Source of the DNA: Hemicentrotus pulcherrimus
Lineage: Eukaryota; Echinodermata; Echinoidea; Camarodonta; Strongylocentrotidae
Length of the DNA: 11,616 bases
NCBI GenBank assembly: GCA_003118195.1
Contig: BEXV01001101.1
Location: 71,390-83,005, forward strand
Direction: 5' to 3'
Position 1 is the stretch's first letter; every line of letters starts with the position of its first letter. The position numbers and the translations under genes are program-made. The notes under the pieces were generated by a model. That model had not been told where the DNA came from, made no database searches, and saw only the letters and a program-made list of their open reading frames with translations. This document shows positions 7,784 to 11,616 of the stretch, piece after piece.

Positions 7784-8015
7784 ACCCGCCCCTTAATTAT
7801 GCACGACGTCACCTTCCTTTAGTTTCGTTTTCGCCACTTTCCTTGGAATGTTTGTCTCGGTGGTTTGTTGCACATTCGAGATAAAGAATGAGGCTGTCCA
7901 AAGTACGACACGTCTTTCCTGGAACTAAAGCGAAAGTGTCCCGGCTTCAACCGCAGTCGGAATGCTTCCGGTGCTTTGTATATAAGGAGACGCCAAATAA
8001 CGTTACCATGGTAAC
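7784..8015 (+). promoter_or_regulatory. Candidate plus-strand promoter with ISRE, ETS, TATA and RFX X-box
   Basis: In order: ACCCGCCCCTT GC box (7784-7794); CGACGTCA, a CRE with one mismatch (7804-7811); AGTTTCGTTTTC, an exact match to the canonical interferon-stimulated response element (7821-7832); GCTTCCGGTG, an ETS site on the minus strand (7964-7973); TATATAAG, a strong TATA box (7979-7986); and GTTACCATGGTAAC, a perfect palindromic RFX X-box (8002-8015). CpG dinucleotides are common here, unlike the flanks. The TATA box predicts a start at about 8005-8015, so the X-box would overlap the start site. The plus-strand frame 7888-8121 runs through all of this; its upstream part would be promoter DNA, not protein, under this model. 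Motifs are seen; promoter activity is inferred. Confidence 0.4.
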
Positions 8016-8117
8016 ACCAGTTAACTTCAACAACATAAACATTGTCAACTACATATTGTGCAGAAAGTCAATATTTAAAAAGTATATTTATCCGTCTTTA
8101 TATAAGAAAAGGCAACG
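8008..8117 (+). other. Candidate first exon downstream of the TATA/X-box
   Basis: The segment runs from the expected start region to GGCAACG|GTAAGT, a donor with a perfect intronic half (GT at 8118). A frame from the ATG inside the X-box (8008) stays open through the donor and stops on the next codon if unspliced. Given AT-rich codons and the ATG being almost at the start site, an untranslated leader is more likely than a coding exon. A second TATATAAG octamer lies inside it (8099-8106). A pyrimidine-rich acceptor candidate ending at 8751 could be the partner. Confidence 0.25.
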
Positions 8118-8306
8118 GTAAGTTGTCCTATCAATTACCAGACGATATTATGAAGTTCTGGAAATAACGCCCTTAGGTGTATTCATAAATCAATGGAACA
8201 AATAGAGGTGAAATACGCCCCGAATTACCCTAGTTAAGTAATACTGCAGTTAGCTAATTTCAGTCGCTCTGTTTAGAAGAAGAATTATACAGATTTTTAA
8301 AAGATC

Positions 8307-8492
8307 AGGAAGAAGAAGAAGAAGAAGAAGGGGAAAAAAGAAGAAGAAGAATAACAAGGAGAATAAGAAGAAAGAAGGACAAAAGGAAGAAAGAAGGACA
8401 AAAGGAAAAAGAGGAGAATAAGATGAGAAATAAGACCACGACGGAGAAAAACAACAAATATGACAACGAAAACGACGACGAGGAAGGAGAAG
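8307..8492 (+). repeat. Degenerate (GAA)n polypurine tract
   Basis: Pure (GAA)n near the start decays into mixed A/G sequence and ends in GACGACGAGG-type triplets. It includes a perfect tandem duplication of the 19-mer AAGAAAGAAGGACAAAAGG at 8368-8386 and 8387-8405. The minus-strand frames across it encode Ser/Phe/Leu-rich low-complexity peptides and are artefacts of the repeat. Confidence 0.9.
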
Positions 8493-8811
8493 TAATTCTG
8501 TCCTGATGATTTCGGAAACTGTGAAACTCCAATTTCGACATAATCAAAATGAAACATGGTTAAACAATCAAGACATCATCATATCTTAGCAAATCATGTT
8601 TTTAACATTTTGGCATTGAATGTTATTCAACCCTGTTTTTGTTAAAGCCTAACCCAACAGTAATTTCGTTTTTGAAACTTCCTCTATAGATAGAAACTAT
8701 TAGTTGTTTGCTTGTTTGTTGTTGTTTATTCTTTCGTTCCGGTGTTTACAGTGTTGTTAGTTTTTTAGCAATATTCTGAAAATGCCTATTCATGACATCT
8801 AAAAATAACCC

Positions 8812-8901
8812 ATGGGTTACGGAAGTCCTGTGCCGCAATTTCTGTACGACGAAAACTACCGAATGGAAACCGTAGCATATTATGACATACATAACCGTTA
8901 A
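8812..8901 (+). other. Small ORF of 29 codons, possible micropeptide or chance
   Basis: The ATG sits in the centre of a perfect 14-bp palindrome (TAACCCATGGGTTA, 8806-8819) directly after an in-frame TAA. The peptide starts MGYGSPVPQFLYDE and ends YYDIHNR, with varied, Tyr-rich, protein-like composition and GC-richer codons than the flanks. The Kozak context is mixed (C at -3, G at +4). An overlapping frame from ATG 8792 also stays open for about 27 codons, which cautions against over-reading either. Confidence 0.15.
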
Positions 8902-9190
8902 TTGAAGAAAAAAACTAATATGGAATCATTTGATTACATGCGGGTGTTTTTCCATCCTAGTTTAAAAACAAAAACAACTTAACGAGGGGGTTACCGCATT
9001 TTTACCACAATTACATTCTGTTCAAAGGAGATTACTTTAATATTTAATAAACTGGGATGAATCTTTGTTTCTAATGACGAAAATTTAAATATACTTTGGT
9101 CTCTTTCTTTCCTTGTTTGTTTCTTTTCTCTCATTCTAATGACATAATATAACTGCATTTAAATACAAAGAAATCTCATGTCTTCCAGTA

Positions 9191-9253
9191 ATGGCGGACT
9201 GCACTAAGGGGTACTACCTGACACAAGATAGGAGGGAAATGATAATCGCGTGA
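9191..9253 (+). other. Small ORF of 20 codons with YY1-like start motif
   Basis: ATG in strong context (G at -3, G at +4) opens MADCTKGYYLTQDRREMIIA and stops at 9253. The start region TAATGGCGG resembles the YY1 core ATGGCGG, which in animals often overlaps start codons near promoters. CTTCCAG just upstream resembles a splice acceptor. There is no donor downstream, and the peptide is very short, so this could be chance. Confidence 0.12.
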
Positions 9254-9560
9254 TTAGTGGTATTCTTTGTTGGAGCCATTTCACACACCGCATTTTTATT
9301 TTGTGTCTCTTCATCGAGACTCGGAACTAAATAAGAGGGGCTGAGGAAACACCTCCACTAATGCGGTCCGGAATAAATAAATTGGAAGCTGAACTAGTAT
9401 TCTTCAAAATAATCTGCACTTCGTTCTTGAACAGTATAGGCCTGTACCGGACGGCATTAACTTAATATAAAATTATCTGCAATCCATATTGCATAAATAG
9501 CAGAATGGAGGGAGGGAACAAACAGTCATTGATGTAGATCCTTATTTTTGAGAGATGAAA

Positions 9561-9774
9561 CTTTTTTCTTCTTTCTTCTTTCTTCTTTCTTCTTTCTTCT
9601 TTCTTCTTCCTTTTCTTCCTTTCTTCTTCTTCTTCTTCGTCTGTTTCTCCACCTCTATTTCCTTCTTCTTCGTCTTCTCTTCTTGTTCCTCTTTCTCCTC
9701 CTCCTTCTCCTCGTTCCGTTTTTTATTTTTCTACTCTTTCTCCTTTATCATCATCATCTTCTTCGTCTTCTTCT
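9561..9774 (+). repeat. Degenerate (TTC)n polypyrimidine tract with a heptamer array
   Basis: Begins with six exact tandem copies of TCTTCTT at 9567-9608, then decays into mixed TTC, TCC and ATC triplets. The heptamer array is a mirror-symmetric homopyrimidine run, the class of sequence that can form triplex H-DNA. The open frames across it (Phe/Leu/Ser-rich) are artefacts of the repeat. Confidence 0.92.
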
Positions 9775-9779
9775 AGAAC

Positions 9780-10960
9780 CACTCCCGATCATAAACCGTT
9801 CATTTATGTGGCCGAATACTAACGAGGCCTATGACCTATTGTACATGTGAAAGGAAACTATATGACATTGTCTTGCGGTGATGAGAAAGCGGCTGAGTAA
9901 AAGCAAGCCCGGATGTTTTCAAGTTTGTACAAGTGAGATCATAAGTATAAAATTGGTCAGCCCATCATTAGCATGTTGCTATGGCATCACTTCCAGTTGA
10001 AACAATGGACGTAAAATTGAATGAGTGCACGTGACCTTAATTGTTAAAGTTTGGAAAACATGAAGAAGGTTTTTTCTTCTTCTTCCTTTAGCTTGTTAGT
10101 CGACCTAAACTACTTTTCAAAATACACTGTATCAACATGGGGAAATATCAATACCTTCCCTTTTTAACATACATCCCATAGAGTCATATTCATATTACTA
10201 GGCAATGGAAAGGCTTACGAAATTGCCTTATAGTTTATTTATGGAAAGTCTCTGAGATCTTATTTCTGTAGTTTTCGTAATTTGTATTGTGCACTTTCCT
10301 TTAAATACAGAATCCATGGATTCACCAACAAAACAAGGGGTTTGACGCCTTTTTAAAATCAAAAATGAGATCCATTAATTTCTTCTAGACTGGCAATATG
10401 TCTGCTGAAGTGAGGGTATCTCGGTTGATATTAATCTAATACCAGTAATAATCATTTTCATTAACTCTCTATCTATTGCTGAGAATCGGTGTCCCAGACT
10501 TGCCATCAATGCGGCATAAAATTAGTACTTATTCATCCTGAGTTACTCACGCTATCGCGCGTTTTCTATAACGAAACCAAGATAGACAAAGAATTACCGC
10601 GTTTTCTAAATTCATGAATGCAAATATCAAAACTGCACAACCTTGGAAGAATAGAAATCATCTCTTTTTTTGTATAATTAATGCCTGTAAAACTTTTCCA
10701 TATGGTTTTAGGATAGGATTGCATGAATAATTGATTTTCTGTGAGTGAAATTCCTCAAGCGATTAAACAAAACATGATTTCAATTAATTGCTCGTGTTTA
10801 TCAATATACCATTTTTCGGGTAGTCTACCGATTACATTAAACTTTTAAAATGTTTTGCCCTTACCCCTAAAAAGTGCAGAGAGGAAGCATTAACGTTGCC
10901 TTCAATTTAGTGATTAATTGATCACTCTTGCTATGTCAGATTTCGTTAACTCACTGTTGG
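9780..10960. other. AT-rich stretch with scattered motifs, no gene seen
   Basis: An E-box CACGTG at 10028-10033 is followed by TGACCTTA, a nuclear-receptor half-site type. GTTGCTATGGCATC at 9975-9988 resembles an RFX X-box with one key mismatch. A CGCGTTTTCTA direct repeat occurs at 10558-10568 and 10598-10608, exactly 40 bases apart. AGTGAT-TAATTG-ATCACT at 10909-10926 is a near-perfect palindrome. No coding frame can be defended. Confidence 0.45.
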
Positions 10961-10962
10961 TA

Positions 10963-11062
10963 TGATTTTATATTATCATTATTATCATAATTATATATAA
11001 CTATTATTATTCTTATCATTATTGTTAATTTTATCATAATTTCATAATTATTATCGGCATCA
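10963..11062. repeat. Degenerate (ATT/ATC)n simple repeat
   Basis: Irregular runs of ATT, ATC and TAT triplets. The minus-strand frame through it (Asp/Asn/Ile-rich) is a by-product of the repeat. Confidence 0.8.
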
Positions 11063-11154
11063 TCAAGAATAGTATTAATAGACGCATTCATTGTTTTGTT
11101 ATCGAAGCGCATGCTGATGAGGAGGGCGGCCACGTCTCTATTTTGCATATCGTC

Positions 11155-11165
11155 GAAAGTGAAAC
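11155..11165 (+). promoter_or_regulatory. IRF/ISRE-like element
   Basis: GAAAGTGAAAC, preceded by TC, matches the GAAANNGAAAC core of interferon regulatory factor sites. It lies next to a short CpG-bearing patch (GGGCGGCCACGTC, about 11124-11136). Confidence 0.25.
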
Positions 11166-11176
11166 AAACATCTCAT

Positions 11177-11212
11177 CCAGACATCGTCAAGGACTTCATC
11201 AATGACTTCGTC
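11177..11212 (-). repeat. Three diverged tandem 12-mers
   Basis: On the minus strand GACGAAGTCATT, GATGAAGTCCTT and GACGATGTCTGG follow each other without gaps and would translate as DEVI-DEVL-DDVW. The frame continues to a stop at 11138. A pyrimidine-rich stretch ending in TTAG precedes it and resembles a splice acceptor, so a small terminal exon is possible but unsupported. Confidence 0.4.
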
Positions 11213-11290
11213 TAACAAAGGCAGGTGCAGAGAAAAATGAAAGCCCTTGTGAAAAACAATCAGTATTTCAGAGAAGTCTTGTGTTTTGGT

Positions 11291-11325
<35 letters not shown>

Positions 11326-11326
11326 C
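11291..11326 (+). repeat. Compound microsatellite (C)10(TC)13
   Basis: Ten C residues run directly into thirteen TC dinucleotides. Both overlapping open frames here (Ser-Leu on plus, Arg-Glu on minus) are artefacts of the repeat. Confidence 0.95.
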
Positions 11327-11604
11327 ATACATGGAATCGGTAGACATTTAGGGGAAGTCTCATCACAATGCAAGTGCCAATATTTGTTTGCTTTTTATAA
11401 TAGAAATATTCCATTTTTACGATCTCTATTGCTATCATTAATTACGGATTAAACATTACAGCATGTAAGTTGATATTTCCTTGGCATCACTCAAGCATCT
11501 TGGTTTGCACCTGTTCTATTTTCCTTAGTCACATTATAATTTAACTCTCCGTCGTCAAATAATATTGAAATATGGTTCTATCATTCCTGTCGGCTTATTC
11601 GCCG
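11327..11604. other. AT-rich tail, nothing recognised
   Basis: No coding frame, repeat or motif of note is visible before the terminal poly-C. Confidence 0.5.
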
Positions 11605-11616
11605 CCCCCCCCCCCC
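11605..11616 (+). repeat. Poly-C run cut by the window edge
   Basis: Twelve consecutive C residues end the window. Long C homopolymers often stop assembly, so this may mark a contig edge as well as a true repeat. Confidence 0.85.

Larger units (their letters stand above)
8493..9555. other. About 1 kb between the two triplet-repeat tracts
   Basis: Mostly AT-rich, with GC-richer patches at about 8806-8880 and 9185-9260. A pyrimidine-rich TTCTTTCGTTCCGGTGTTTA followed by CAG (AG at 8750-8751, a splice-acceptor candidate) and two very short ATG frames (listed separately) are the only coding-like signals. GTCTC/GAGAC at 9305-9320 forms a small inverted repeat. Confidence 0.4.

Noticed and set aside
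8297..8557. Minus-strand Ser/Phe/Leu-rich frames
   Set aside because: Translation of the (GAA)n/(TTC)n tract; no independent evidence of coding.
9186..9226. Minus-strand acceptor-like TTGTGTCAG followed by 13 open codons
   Set aside because: Convincing pyrimidine tract, but the supposed terminal exon is tiny and overlaps a plus-strand ORF; no partner donor is seen.
9548..9850. Plus-strand 100-codon Phe/Leu-rich frame resembling membrane segments
   Set aside because: The hydrophobic look comes entirely from the TTC/CTT repeat; stop codons are excluded by the repeat composition.
9975..9988. Second X-box, GTTGCTATGGCATC
   Set aside because: It misses a key base of the right half-site and has no TATA box or CpG island nearby.
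1..11616. tRNA genes, CRISPR arrays, bacterial operons or transposase genes
   Set aside because: No convincing internal tRNA promoter boxes, no regularly spaced direct repeats with unique spacers, and no long coding frames or ribosome-binding-site-led gene series were found on either strand.

Overview
This window looks like non-coding nuclear DNA from an animal, most likely a marine invertebrate; that placement is an inference from texture, not from any recognised gene. It is AT-rich, with no operon-like packing, no long ORF and no recognisable rRNA, tRNA or CRISPR. It carries typical eukaryotic simple repeats: (TC)n, (GAA)n/(TTC)n, poly-C and poly-G, and AT-rich triplets. No protein here is one I recognise by name.

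The interest lies in a few GC-richer, CpG-bearing islands that resemble promoters and first exons. (1) At 5113-5480 a minus-strand open segment starts at a well-placed ATG (5223) and ends exactly at a strong splice donor (after 5113), with a CpG-dense region and a CCAAT box behind it. It is the best coding call, a 37-codon first coding exon of an unidentified gene whose remaining exons would lie at lower coordinates or outside the window. (2) At 7784-8117 a plus-strand promoter-like island holds, in order, a GC box, a CRE-like site, a canonical ISRE, an ETS site, a TATA box and, 23 bp after the TATA start, a perfect palindromic RFX X-box. A GTAAGT donor follows at 8118. (3) At 3679-3838 a weaker minus-strand copy of this logic has GC boxes, TATATAG and a GTAAGT donor about 70 nt past the expected start site. 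(4) At 501-656 an ETS site, an E-box, a CRE-like site and a splice donor lie in order on the plus strand.

Layout: 1-500, AT-rich with a 20-bp palindrome at base 1, a perfect CRE and an IRF-like site. 501-656, candidate promoter. 660-3640, mostly AT-rich with little structure. 3679-3990, candidate minus promoter and G-rich tract. 4000-5100, intergenic or intronic with a (TC)n tract. 5113-5480, minus exon and promoter island. 5500-7740, AT-rich. 7745-8117, plus promoter island. 8307-9774, two long simple-repeat tracts of opposite strand sense bracketing about 1 kb with two very small ORFs. 9780-11616, AT-rich with more simple repeats, ending in a poly-C run cut by the window edge.

All promoter and splice calls come from motif reading of a single sequence and need transcript data. 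No complete gene can be assembled from this window.
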